Shown here in pieces: positions 47,993 to 56,818 of a stretch of 64,000 bases of DNA. The notes below the pieces were generated by a model that was given only the letters and a program-made list of their open reading frames with translations, was not told the DNA's origin and searched no databases. Position 1 is the first letter of the stretch, and each line of letters begins with the position of its first letter. The position numbers were made by a program, and so were the translations under genes. Source of the stretch: Methylophaga sulfidovorans (GTDB lineage Bacteria; Pseudomonadota; Gammaproteobacteria; Nitrosococcales; Methylophagaceae); contig NZ_FOSH01000001.1 in the NCBI RefSeq assembly GCF_900114205.1, positions 186,001-250,000 of the forward strand, in the 5' to 3' direction.

Positions 47993-48506
47993 ATACCTAC
48001 TCTTCTTTTTACTATTTTCTCCAGCGCTTGTCGCTGAGCCACTTTTTCAGGCTTTAGGTAAAAATGCTGAACAACAACCGCAGCAAGCGGTATGGAACCT
48101 CACCATTACACCTGATGGAAAAAACTTGCCTATCGGACATGGTAATGCACAGCAAGGGGAACAACTTTTTAAACAACATTGTGCAAGCTGTCATGGTTTT
48201 GGCGCTATAGGCGCCAGTGCCATGCCTCTGGTCGGTGATGTTGGCTCACTCACTGATGAATATCCAGAGAAAACAGTGAACAGTTATTGGCCTTATGCAA
48301 CAACGCTTTATGACTATATTCGGCGAGCGATGCCTCCCTCAGCGCCTTTTTCTCTAAACAGTAATGAAATCTACGCACTTTGCGCTTATATTTTAAGCCA
48401 GGATGATATACTCGAGAACAATGTGGAACTCAATGAAGTCACACTACCTGAGGTAAAGATGCCTAATCGGGATGGGTTTTCTCCCGTCTATCCAAACAAA
48501 CGCTGA
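47985..48506 (+). CDS. c-type cytochrome, partner of sulfite dehydrogenase (SoxD/SorB-like)
   Basis: A 173-residue exported monoheme cytochrome. Signal peptide 1-15 (MFRYLLFFLLFSPAL), then the heme site CASCHG followed later by a methionine in AMPPSAPFS as likely sixth ligand. The start at 47985 is chosen because it opens the signal peptide; it overlaps the SoxC-like stop by 8 bases, which implies coupled translation. Electrons from sulfite would pass through it towards cytochrome c4. The single-cytochrome build resembles SorB more than the larger diheme SoxD of Paracoccus (from family knowledge). Confidence 0.83.
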   Translation: MFRYLLFFLLFSPALVAEPLFQALGKNAEQQPQQAVWNLTITPDGKNLPIGHGNAQQGEQLFKQHCASCHGFGAIGASAMPLVGDVGSLTDEYPEKTVNSYWPYATTLYDYIRRAMPPSAPFSLNSNEIYALCAYILSQDDILENNVELNEVTLPEVKMPNRDGFSPVYPNKR

Positions 48507-48526
48507 AATAATTTAAGGATCTGTCT

Positions 48527-51022
48527 ATGAGCCCACGTTACGCATGTACTGCTAACCCTGCCCAGGAATTATTCGACACTGAAAAACTGGGAATGAATAG
48601 CGATGCTCTCATCAAAGATTTTAAACGTTATTACGGTACACACTTAGCCCAGGATAAAGGTTGTGCTTCGGGCCACTATCTATACTCGTCGCTGGCTTTA
48701 ACATTAAGAGATCGTCTGTTCAACCGGATGAAAAAAACCAAGCGCGCCTATGCAGAAAAGCAGTGTAAACACGCTTATTACCTATCAATGGAATTTCTGA
48801 TGGGAAGAGCCATGGGCAATGCAGTGCTCAACCTGGGCTTAGAAAAAGAAACCGCCCAAGCCCTTAACGAGCTTCATTTAAATTTTGAAGATTTAATCGA
48901 AATGGAACATGATGCAGGGCTGGGTAATGGTGGCCTTGGACGTCTGGCTGCCTGCTTTATAGATAGTTGTGCCACATTACAATTACCAGTGACTGGATAT
49001 GGTCTTCGTTACGAATATGGCATGTTCCAGCAACGTATCGAAAACGGTTTTCAAGTGGAAAAGCCTGATCACTGGCTACAGGATGGCAACCCTTGGGAAC
49101 TAGAACGCCCAGAATTTACCCAACGTGTGAAATTTGGCGGTCACACCGAATACCACCCAACCGACAGTGGTGATATGAAAGTTCACTGGGTCAACACAAA
49201 CGATGTATTAGCTATTCCCTTTGATCTACCGATTCCCGGTTATCAAAATGGCACGGTTAATATATTGCGTTTATGGAAAGCCGGTGCCACCGATGAATTC
49301 AATTTAGAAGACTTTAACTCAGGCTCTTATACAGAAGCGGTGGCGGCAAAAAATGAAGCTGAAAATATCAGCATGGTGCTTTACCCGAATGATGCCAGTG
49401 AGAATGGTAAAGAACTACGTCTGCGCCAACAGTACTTTTTAGCATCCGCCAGCTTGCAGGATATTCTGGATTACTGGGTCACAACACATGGCGAAACATT
49501 TGATAATTTTGCTGAGAAAAATTGTTTTCAATTAAACGATACCCATCCCACCGTTGCAGTTGCAGAGCTGATGCGTCTATTAATGGATGAACATAACCTG
49601 GGCTGGGATAAAGCTTGGGAAATTACTTCCAATACTATGGCCTATACCAACCATACCTTACTGCCTGAAGCTCTGGAACGCTGGCCGGTCAATATGTTTG
49701 GTCGTCTGCTGCCACGCATTCTGGAAATTATTTACGAAATTAATGCTCGCTTCCTGCGTGAAGTCGCCGGACGCTGGCCCGGAGATAAAAACCGTTTATC
49801 ACGTATGTCGATTATTGAAGAAGGTGATGAAAAGCAAGTTCGCATGGCCCACCTCGCTATCATCGGTAGTTACTCGATTAATGGCGTAGCTGCCTTGCAT
49901 TCTGAATTATTGAAAAAAGGGTTGTTCCATGATTTTTATGAACTCTGGCCTCATAAGTTCAATAATAAAACCAACGGCGTGACTCAACGTCGCTGGCTGG
50001 CTTGGTGTAATCCCGATTTAAGCGAACTGATTACAGACACTATTGGTGATAAATGGATTACTCAGCTGACTGAACTGAAAAAACTGGAAGATTATGCCCA
50101 TGACAAAGCTTTCCAGAAGAAATGGCACGCTGCTAAATTTGCAAATAAACAACGTTTAGCGAAATTAGTGAAAGATAGCTGCGGCGTCGAATTCAAGCCA
50201 GAAGCGATGTTTGATATTCAGGTCAAACGTATTCACGAATATAAACGTCAGTTACTGAATATCCTGCACGTGATCCACCTGTACGACCGCATCAAGCGTG
50301 GCGACACCAAAAACATGACACCGCGTTGTGTCTTATTTGGAGGTAAGGCGGCCCCAGGATATGTCATGGCGAAACGCATCATTAAACTGATTAATAATGT
50401 CGCCAGCACGGTTAACAATGATCCAGATGTAGGTGATCTGTTAAAAGTTGTGTTTTTGCCAAACTACCAGGTCTCAGCCATGGAAGTGATTTGTCCTGCA
50501 GCTGACTTATCAGAACAAATTTCTACCGCGGGTAAAGAAGCGTCTGGTACAGGCAATATGAAGTTCATGATGAACGGTGCAATGACCATTGGTACGCTCG
50601 ATGGTGCCAATATTGAAATCCGTGATGAAGCTGGTGCAGAAAACTTCTTTCTGTTCGGTCTGACTGAAGATGAAGTGACTGAACTCAAACCGACATACAA
50701 TCCACGCTTTATTATCGATAATGATGCTGATCTGAAACGCGTTGTCGACTTACTGGAGTCAGGACACTTCAACCAGTGTGAAGAAGGCTGTTTTGATGAC
50801 ATTATTGCGGCCTTTACCAGTCCCAATGACCCGTGGATGACCGTCGCGGACTTCCATAGCTATGTAGAAGCACAAGAACGTGCAGCAGTGGTCTATCAAG
50901 ATAAGGAACGCTGGATTGCCATGAGCATTATCAACAGTGCCAACAGTGGTATGTTCTCGACAGATAGAACTATGGATGAATACAACAACGATATCTGGAA
51001 ACTAGAAAAAATTAATCCATAA
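48527..51022 (+). CDS. glgP: Glycogen/starch/alpha-glucan phosphorylase
   Basis: Releases glucose 1-phosphate from alpha-1,4-glucans with pyridoxal phosphate. The 831 residues match the family. Seen: DAGLGNGGLGRLAACFIDS, the PLP lysine motif EASGTGNMKFMMNGAMTIG and phosphate-binding VKRIHEYKRQLLN. Follows the cytochrome gene by 20 bases with GGATC as a weak ribosome binding site. Its link to the sulfur genes is positional; glycogen as a store is common in methylotrophs. A 28-base perfect palindrome follows the stop. Confidence 0.96.
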   Translation: MSPRYACTANPAQELFDTEKLGMNSDALIKDFKRYYGTHLAQDKGCASGHYLYSSLALTLRDRLFNRMKKTKRAYAEKQCKHAYYLSMEFLMGRAMGNAVLNLGLEKETAQALNELHLNFEDLIEMEHDAGLGNGGLGRLAACFIDSCATLQLPVTGYGLRYEYGMFQQRIENGFQVEKPDHWLQDGNPWELERPEFTQRVKFGGHTEYHPTDSGDMKVHWVNTNDVLAIPFDLPIPGYQNGTVNILRLWKAGATDEFNLEDFNSGSYTEAVAAKNEAENISMVLYPNDASENGKELRLRQQYFLASASLQDILDYWVTTHGETFDNFAEKNCFQLNDTHPTVAVAELMRLLMDEHNLGWDKAWEITSNTMAYTNHTLLPEALERWPVNMFGRLLPRILEIIYEINARFLREVAGRWPGDKNRLSRMSIIEEGDEKQVRMAHLAIIGSYSINGVAALHSELLKKGLFHDFYELWPHKFNNKTNGVTQRRWLAWCNPDLSELITDTIGDKWITQLTELKKLEDYAHDKAFQKKWHAAKFANKQRLAKLVKDSCGVEFKPEAMFDIQVKRIHEYKRQLLNILHVIHLYDRIKRGDTKNMTPRCVLFGGKAAPGYVMAKRIIKLINNVASTVNNDPDVGDLLKVVFLPNYQVSAMEVICPAADLSEQISTAGKEASGTGNMKFMMNGAMTIGTLDGANIEIRDEAGAENFFLFGLTEDEVTELKPTYNPRFIIDNDADLKRVVDLLESGHFNQCEEGCFDDIIAAFTSPNDPWMTVADFHSYVEAQERAAVVYQDKERWIAMSIINSANSGMFSTDRTMDEYNNDIWKLEKINP

Positions 51023-51038
51023 TATTAATTGTACTAAT

Positions 51039-51066
51039 GCCAAGAGAGTGATATCACTCTCTTGGC
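51039..51066 (+). terminator. Perfect 28-base palindrome after glgP
   Basis: The 14-base arm gccaagagagtgat is followed immediately by its exact reverse complement. It can fold into a long hairpin and sits 17 bases after the glgP stop. It lacks a T-run, so its termination role is uncertain; a protein-binding site upstream of the tRNA promoter is the alternative. Confidence 0.55.
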
Positions 51067-51107
51067 GAAAGGTATCTTGAGCCGTAGCAGATTACCGGCA
51101 AAGTCCG

Positions 51108-51113
51108 TATAAT
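51108..51113 (+). promoter_or_regulatory. tRNA-Arg promoter -10 element
   Basis: Perfect TATAAT 17 bases before the tRNA, followed by a GC-containing CTTCGGC discriminator region. The -35 is poor at normal spacing. Confidence 0.6.
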
Positions 51114-51130
51114 CTTCGGCTCAACTTCAC

Positions 51131-51207
51131 GCGCCTGTAGCTCAGTTGGATAGAGTACCAGTTTCCGAAGCTGGGGGTCACAGGTTCGATTCCTGTCAGG
51201 CGCGCCA
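51131..51207 (+). tRNA. tRNA-Arg (anticodon CCG)
   Basis: A 77-base cloverleaf with encoded CCA. The acceptor stem pairs GCGCCTG (51131-51137) with CAGGCGC (51197-51203), discriminator G, and CCA at 51205-51207. The anticodon arm CCAGT-TTCCGAA-GCTGG gives anticodon CCG, reading CGG. The T arm is ACAGG-TTCGATT-CCTGT. Together with the inosine-type tRNA-Arg modified by TadA it would complete the CGN box. tRNA 3' ends are frequent integration sites; I found no second copy of its 3' end in the window. Confidence 0.97.
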
Positions 51208-51449
51208 TTTCACAGTAATTAGCTATTCATTTCTTCAAAGATCCAACCAATTCTAGCTCAACAGAAACTGAAGATCTGAATGTCCGACTTCATGCATTAA
51301 GAATTCACGCTTATCAGTGGTACTACTTTGCAAGATAATTGCTCACGTGGCTAACTACGACTTCCTAAGCAATATTAATTGCTAAATATCAACGATCTCA
51401 ATATGATGCTATTACTTATTTAATACGCGAATGACTATATTAATATCTC

Positions 51450-52367
51450 ATGCACCTACACCAGTTAAGATACATTAGAGAAATTGTTAGAAACGATTTG
51501 AGTATATCGAAAGCAGCAAAGGTGTTAAAAACATCACAGCCCAGCGTTAGTAACCAACTTCAACAATTAGAAGAAGAACTTCGGTTAAAGGTGTTTGAAC
51601 GAAGAGGTAAACGCCTTGTAGCCATCACCCCTATGGGTAAAAATATTCTGGAGATAGCTGAAAGAGTTCTGCGGGATGTTCAGAATATCGAAAGTCTAGC
51701 CGATGAAAGCCATGATGAAGAACATGGCACACTCTCAATTGGCACAACGCAAACCCAGGCACTTTATGCACTCCCCAACTCGATAAAAGCCTTCTCTGAA
51801 CGCTATCCCAATATTCATCTAAATATGCTGCAAGGGTCGCCAAAGGAAATTGCTGAGCTTGCTGCTGTGGGTGAGATAGATTTAGCCATTGCTACAGAAA
51901 CACTGGATCAAAATCCTGACCTGATAACATTTCCTTGCTATGACTGGAACAGAACTATTGTAGTACCAGACAACCACCCATTGTTATCTGAAAAAATACT
52001 CACTTTAGAAGCCGTCGCTAAATATCCCATTTTGACTTATATGATGGAATTTACAGGTCGTGCCCAGCAAGATCAGTCCTTCAAAAACAGAGGCTTGAAA
52101 CCTAATGTGATATTCACAGCAACTGATGCCGATGTCATAAAAAAATACGTGGGGATAGGTCTGGGGATAGGGATTATTGCCAGCATGGCATTTGATACCA
52201 AGAAAGATAGACCACTCAAAGAAATTGATGCCAGTCATCTGTTTCAGCCTAGTACGACTCTACTCGCTTTCCGCCGTGGCTGCTATTTACGCGGCTATAC
52301 CTACGCCTTTATCGAGTGTTTTGCTCCACACCTGACCAAGGAAGTTATTGAACAAAGATTAACTTAA
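51450..52367 (+). CDS. LysR-family transcriptional regulator, CysB/Cbl-like
   Basis: A 305-residue regulator. N-terminal winged helix-turn-helix (about 1-60, LSISKAAKVLKTSQPSVSNQ) and a LysR substrate-binding domain (about 90-300) with the CysB-type pattern GTLSIGTTQTQALYALP and the C-terminal CYLRGYTYAFIECFAPHL. CysB-type members sense sulfate, adenylyl sulfate or O-acetylserine and control sulfur assimilation. Its position before the mtoX cluster, on the same strand with a gap of about 1 kb, makes it a candidate regulator of methanethiol and sulfur oxidation (inference). Confidence 0.88.
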   Translation: MHLHQLRYIREIVRNDLSISKAAKVLKTSQPSVSNQLQQLEEELRLKVFERRGKRLVAITPMGKNILEIAERVLRDVQNIESLADESHDEEHGTLSIGTTQTQALYALPNSIKAFSERYPNIHLNMLQGSPKEIAELAAVGEIDLAIATETLDQNPDLITFPCYDWNRTIVVPDNHPLLSEKILTLEAVAKYPILTYMMEFTGRAQQDQSFKNRGLKPNVIFTATDADVIKKYVGIGLGIGIIASMAFDTKKDRPLKEIDASHLFQPSTTLLAFRRGCYLRGYTYAFIECFAPHLTKEVIEQRLT

Positions 52368-53360
52368 TGACAGCATAACGCTGAACATAATAGTTGATAT
52401 CCAGACGCTTCATAACTTGTAGTCCCAGAATAAAAAGTAATAAGCATACCGCTTCAAAAGCCAGCCCCCGCTAACCGGCAATATTAAAAAAAGTATGCTC
52501 TGTAGCCACAAATCATTTCGCAGTGACCAGATCCCCCCCCCACTCCCCGTCTCGTCATAAATCGATAAATACCAAATGCTACGCTTGATTATATTGCTAG
52601 TGCCAAGTCGATAAAACTCTCGCTGAGATTGAGCTAGAGAGGCATCTTCCCTTGCAAAGAACTATAAAATTATTGTCGTTTTCGATACCTTCCAATCATT
52701 ATTGACTACTCCCAATAGATATTTAATTTTCTCCAGTTTCATCTCGTCACTCATTAAGAGTGGCTGTTATTTCTTCTTAATTCCGATTGTCGGCTTACTT
52801 TCCGAAAAAAGGATAATCCAACTTTTTATTCTAAATTTATATATAAATATTAAAAAGCAGCACCATACAAATAACTACTTGTTAAACCCTTGTTTTAAAT
52901 GATTTTGAATCAACAAAATAAGGCTTGTCTAAACCAATCATCAGCCATCACTACGGTTAATACGTATCAATAATTACCCCCATCCATGATAAATAGTTAC
53001 TTGAAAATAGTTAACGCTAGCACGTGGGTTTTAATTTTCTAAGTCAGAAAATATAGAACGAACCCATTTTTATATTATTTTAATATAAACATATACAGGT
53101 TAAAGTATATGGAGGAGGATAGCTTGAACTGATTTCATTGCTTACAAGTTTTTAAGACTATGTGATGACTATGTGGGAGCAGCAAACAAATATCCCCTAT
53201 TTTGCTGATAGCTGAAGATCATGCTCATACAAGTTCGTCACTTAAACAGATCAAAATTTAGAAATTTTGTATTCATTAAAACAACATTTATCGAAATTTA
53301 AATTTTCATGCCTTAAATCTTTATAGATAAGGGGCAGATAATCAAAGCGAGGAGAGAAAA
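52368..53360. other. AT-rich intergenic region upstream of mtoX
   Basis: About 990 bases without a supported gene. It holds a run of nine C at 52533-52541, many short A/T runs, and near the right end the dyads described separately. Open frames on both strands are short and lack ribosome binding sites or recognisable products. On the minus strand about 52370-52560 two overlapping short frames encode hydrophobic stretches, possibly the eroded end of a membrane protein gene, but I cannot identify one. The region looks like an old insertion or deletion scar plus a long regulatory leader. Confidence 0.5.
53252..53269. promoter_or_regulatory. Inverted repeat upstream of mtoX, candidate operator
   Basis: Perfect dyad caaaattt-ag-aaattttg (8-base arms), ending about 91 bases before the mtoX start. 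A similar AT-rich partial dyad, gaaatttaaattttc, lies at 53293-53307. Two sites about 40 bases apart upstream of a promoter fit LysR-type binding, and a CysB-like gene is next door. Base composition makes chance dyads likely. Confidence 0.35.
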
Positions 53361-54773
53361 ATGAAGATAACTGAAGTCATAAGAGAGAAGGTTAAGCCTG
53401 CTCTTCGATTTATCAGTCCCGTACTGTTTTCCACAGCATTGCTGATGGGTGGTCCAGTAGCGGTTCAAGCTGATGAAACATGTATGTCACCGTATATGGC
53501 CAAAATCACAGGTCAGGAAGACTTTGTATATGTGTGGACTCTGGGTATTGAAGGCATGGGTGATGGCCAAGATAAGCTGGTCACTGTATCTGTAAACCCT
53601 GATGCTGACGATTTTGGTAAAGTCAGAAGTACTGTGTCTGTTGGTGGTCGTAATGAAGCTCATCACTCAGGCTTTACCGATGATCGTAAATACTTATGGG
53701 CTGGTAGCCTAGATACAAGTAAGATTTTCATCTTTGATGTACACACCGATCCAGCTAAACCAAAACTAGTAAAAACCATTGATGATTTTGTTGAAAAATC
53801 AGGTGGTGTAGTCGGTCCTCACACTCCTTATGCTCTGCCAGGTCGTATGATATGGACAGCTTTGTCTAACAATCAGGATCACGGTGGACGTACTGCATTG
53901 GTTGAATACACCAATGATGGTGAATATATCGATACTTACTGGATTCCAACTGACGATAATCTGCAGGGTGCAGAAAAAACTGGCCAGTATGCTGACGGTT
54001 ATGGTTATGACATCCAAGTTATGCCACGCCGTAACATGATGCTGACTTCATCTTTCACTGGCTGGTCCAACTATATGATGGACTTCGGTAAAATGCTGAA
54101 AGATAAAGAAGCCATGAAACGTTTCGGTAACACCATGGTGATTTGGGATCTACATACACGTCAACCAAAACAAGTTTTAGATGTTGCTGGTGCACCTCTG
54201 GAAGTTCGTTGTGCTTGGGATCCTAATCATAACTATTGTTTCAGCATTACAGCTCTAACATCTGAAATCGTCTTGATTGAAGAAGATGGTAAAGGTGGCT
54301 GGAAAGCAGAGCCTGTAGCTACAGTTGGTAATCCTGCTGATGTTCCATTACCTGTAGATTTCTCTATCTCTAGTGATGACAAGATGATCTGGGTTAACAC
54401 CTTTATGGACGGTAAAACCCGTGGTTATGACATTACTGATCCACACCACCCTAAACTTGCACATGAGCAATATATTGGTAAACAGATCAACATGGTGTCT
54501 TCAAGCTGGGATAACTCTCGTCTGTACTACACCACCTCACTGCTTGCTAACTGGGATCACAAAGGTGAAAAAGACGTTCAGTTCCTGAAGCTTTACTCTT
54601 GGGATGGTAAAGAAATGAAAGAACAGTTCAGCTTGGACTTTTATAAAGAGAAGCTAGGCCGTGCTCACCAAATGCGTTTCGGTGCATACTCACTTTACGG
54701 TATGGATGCGAAAGATCATTTACATGAACACGCTCAAGCAGCAAGTGAAAACGCTCAAGTAGCAGCTAAGTAA
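53361..54773 (+). CDS. mtoX: Methanethiol oxidase MtoX (selenium-binding protein SBP56 family)
   Basis: Periplasmic copper enzyme that oxidises methanethiol to formaldehyde, hydrogen sulfide and hydrogen peroxide; the family was shown to be methanethiol oxidase in Hyphomicrobium. The 470 residues start with a signal peptide (about 1-37, cleavage AVQA-DET), as expected for the bacterial periplasmic form, followed by SBP56 repeats. Family stretches seen: GGRNEAHHSGFTDDRKYLW, SGGVVGPHTPYALPGRMIW and DLHTRQPKQVLDVAGAPLEV. Several conserved histidines (EAHHSG, GPHTPY, RAHQMR) could hold copper. A strong GAGGAGAG ribosome binding site precedes ATG. The C-terminal tail is His/Ala-rich. First gene of the sulfur operon. 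Confidence 0.92.
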   Translation: MKITEVIREKVKPALRFISPVLFSTALLMGGPVAVQADETCMSPYMAKITGQEDFVYVWTLGIEGMGDGQDKLVTVSVNPDADDFGKVRSTVSVGGRNEAHHSGFTDDRKYLWAGSLDTSKIFIFDVHTDPAKPKLVKTIDDFVEKSGGVVGPHTPYALPGRMIWTALSNNQDHGGRTALVEYTNDGEYIDTYWIPTDDNLQGAEKTGQYADGYGYDIQVMPRRNMMLTSSFTGWSNYMMDFGKMLKDKEAMKRFGNTMVIWDLHTRQPKQVLDVAGAPLEVRCAWDPNHNYCFSITALTSEIVLIEEDGKGGWKAEPVATVGNPADVPLPVDFSISSDDKMIWVNTFMDGKTRGYDITDPHHPKLAHEQYIGKQINMVSSSWDNSRLYYTTSLLANWDHKGEKDVQFLKLYSWDGKEMKEQFSLDFYKEKLGRAHQMRFGAYSLYGMDAKDHLHEHAQAASENAQVAAK

Positions 54774-54790
54774 AAAGTAGGAAATTCACC

Positions 54791-56818
54791 ATGAAGAAAC
54801 ACGTTAAAACTGCTATAGCCACCTTTTTCAGCTTTTTGGTTATTAGCAATTCAGCATTTTCTTTTTCTGGACAAGGAGAACCGCAGACAGCACTCCCTGC
54901 TGCGGGTTATGGTGAATTAGACTTCGAGGCACCTAAGGCAGGCAGTTATAAACTGCCTGTCTTAGGCTATGCCCAAAATGCAAAAGCAGTCGATACCGAC
55001 GATAAATCGGTCAGATTTCATGAATTATTTCGAGGTAAATACACCTTATTAAACTTCATGTACACCCGTTGTGATGATATTAACGGTTGCCCTCTGTCAC
55101 ATGTCGTCTTTGACCGTATCAAAAACAGAGCTGCAAAAGATCCGCTCTTAGCTGAAAATCTGCAGATGTTTAGCATGAGTTTCGATCCCGAACACGACAC
55201 GCCTGAAGTACTGAAAGAAATGGAACTAGGCGTACATGATCACCTTATGGATCATGGAGATAACTCAGGCCACATGGAAATGGGACATGATGGTCATGAA
55301 GGTCACCATATGCCTGATAATTCAGCGCAAAATGAAGTGACATGGAAATACCTCACTACACATTCCTATGATGAGCTGGCACCTGTTCTTGATGCTTATA
55401 ATCAATCTGTCATTCCCAAAACAGACAGTGATGGCAAGGAAACAGGCAAGTTCTCTCATGTTCTTAGGGTTTTCCTTATCGATCCAGAACTGAGAATACG
55501 CAATATTTATAGCGTATCTTTTTTACATCCAGACATCATTATTAATGATCTGAAAACGTTACTTATGGAATATGGTGTTAAGGCTAATCAGACCTCTGAC
55601 AAGCAAAAGGATGATATTCGAATCGGTGCTCGTGACTCTAAGGAAGGCTATGAGTCGAAAGAGTACGTCACCAATTCTTTGAGCCTGCAAAGCCGTAAAG
55701 GTAAAGAGACAGACCTGCTTCGCTTTGTTAAAAATCCACCATTAGGTTTACCAGCAGTTCCTCAACCTGAAGATAACCCGATAACTGAGGATAAAATCAA
55801 ACTGGGTAAGAAATTATTTTTTGATCGCAGATTATCACTCAACGATACGCAATCCTGTGCAATGTGCCACATTCCCGAACAGGGATTTACCAGTCATGAG
55901 TTAATGACCGCCATAGGATTTGAAGGGCGTTCTGTAAGACGCAACGCACCAACTATCTACAATACTGCTTATCTCACCAAGCTTTTTCTAGACGGTCGAG
56001 AAACATCACTTGAACACCAGGTATGGCAGCCTATGTTGGCGAGAAATGAAATGGCTAACCCATCATTTGGCGCAGTAATCGAAAAAGTTAAAAAACTTAA
56101 AGATTACAATGGCTTATTTGAAGCTGCATTTGATGGACAAAAGGCGAGTCTGATGAATATTGCCAAAGCCATCTCGACCTATGAAAGAACGCTAGTATCG
56201 GGTAACTCTAAGTTTGACCGCTGGTATTTTAATAATGAAAAAAATGCTATGTCAGAGTCGGCTATACGTGGCTTTAAACTCTTTACTGGTAAAGCACAAT
56301 GTATGAGCTGTCATACTATTGCTAAGGATCATGCTTTATTTACAGATAATGGCCTTCATAACACGGGAATCGGCTGGCAACGTGCCATGAAAAAAGATTC
56401 TGACACAGAAAAAGTTCAAGTTGCGCCAGGGCGTTATCTCAATGTCAGGAAAGAGATAATCAAATCAGTTGGCAACGAACCTGAAGGTGACATAGGACGT
56501 TATGAAATCACCCAAAATCCTGATGATCGCTGGAAATATCGGACACCGACACTTCGTAATATTGCTTTGACAGCGCCTTATATGCACGACGGTTCACTGG
56601 CCTCGCTGGAAGATGTCGTTGAGTTTTACAACAAAGGTGGTTTTAAAAATGAAACCCAAGACCCCCTTATCCATCCACTAAACCTGACACGCTCAGAAAT
56701 GAATGATTTAGTTGCGTTTTTGAAATCTCTCAATGGAGACAATGTCGCTGAGATTATTTCAGATTCATTTGCCACACCTATTGGCGATCACTCAAACGAA
56801 CATCAGGACACACCATAA
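54791..56818 (+). CDS. Fusion of Sco1/SenC copper chaperone and MauG-type diheme peroxidase
   Basis: One unbroken exported protein of 675 residues. Signal peptide (about 1-25); Sco1/SenC thioredoxin-like domain (about 45-265) with cysteines 94 and 100 in YTRCDDINGCPLSHVV and His223 in GKFSHVLRV; inside it a His/Met-rich stretch (about 148-174). The second half (about 315-655) is a MauG/CcpA-type diheme domain with heme motifs CAMCH (356-360) and CMSCH (504-508) and the C-terminal TLRNIALTAPYMHDGSLASL. Sco proteins deliver copper and reduce thiols; MauG-type enzymes use or remove H2O2. MtoX needs copper and makes H2O2, so both halves fit maturation or protection of MtoX. The Sco cysteines are spaced CX5C instead of the usual CX3C. 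Confidence 0.88.
   Translation: MKKHVKTAIATFFSFLVISNSAFSFSGQGEPQTALPAAGYGELDFEAPKAGSYKLPVLGYAQNAKAVDTDDKSVRFHELFRGKYTLLNFMYTRCDDINGCPLSHVVFDRIKNRAAKDPLLAENLQMFSMSFDPEHDTPEVLKEMELGVHDHLMDHGDNSGHMEMGHDGHEGHHMPDNSAQNEVTWKYLTTHSYDELAPVLDAYNQSVIPKTDSDGKETGKFSHVLRVFLIDPELRIRNIYSVSFLHPDIIINDLKTLLMEYGVKANQTSDKQKDDIRIGARDSKEGYESKEYVTNSLSLQSRKGKETDLLRFVKNPPLGLPAVPQPEDNPITEDKIKLGKKLFFDRRLSLNDTQSCAMCHIPEQGFTSHELMTAIGFEGRSVRRNAPTIYNTAYLTKLFLDGRETSLEHQVWQPMLARNEMANPSFGAVIEKVKKLKDYNGLFEAAFDGQKASLMNIAKAISTYERTLVSGNSKFDRWYFNNEKNAMSESAIRGFKLFTGKAQCMSCHTIAKDHALFTDNGLHNTGIGWQRAMKKDSDTEKVQVAPGRYLNVRKEIIKSVGNEPEGDIGRYEITQNPDDRWKYRTPTLRNIALTAPYMHDGSLASLEDVVEFYNKGGFKNETQDPLIHPLNLTRSEMNDLVAFLKSLNGDNVAEIISDSFATPIGDHSNEHQDTP

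Noticed and set aside
52533..52541. Run of nine cytosines as a phase-variable tract
   Set aside because: It lies outside any supported gene or promoter; slippage there would have no visible target.
52370..52560. Hydrophobic short frames on the minus strand, possibly the relic of a membrane protein gene
   Set aside because: Two competing frames, each under 50 codons, no family recognised and a nine-C run inside; mentioned only in the description of the gap.
52702..52902. 66-codon plus-strand frame in the AT-rich gap before mtoX
   Set aside because: No ribosome binding site, low-complexity Ile/Leu/Asn-rich translation and no recognisable domain; expected by chance in AT-rich DNA.
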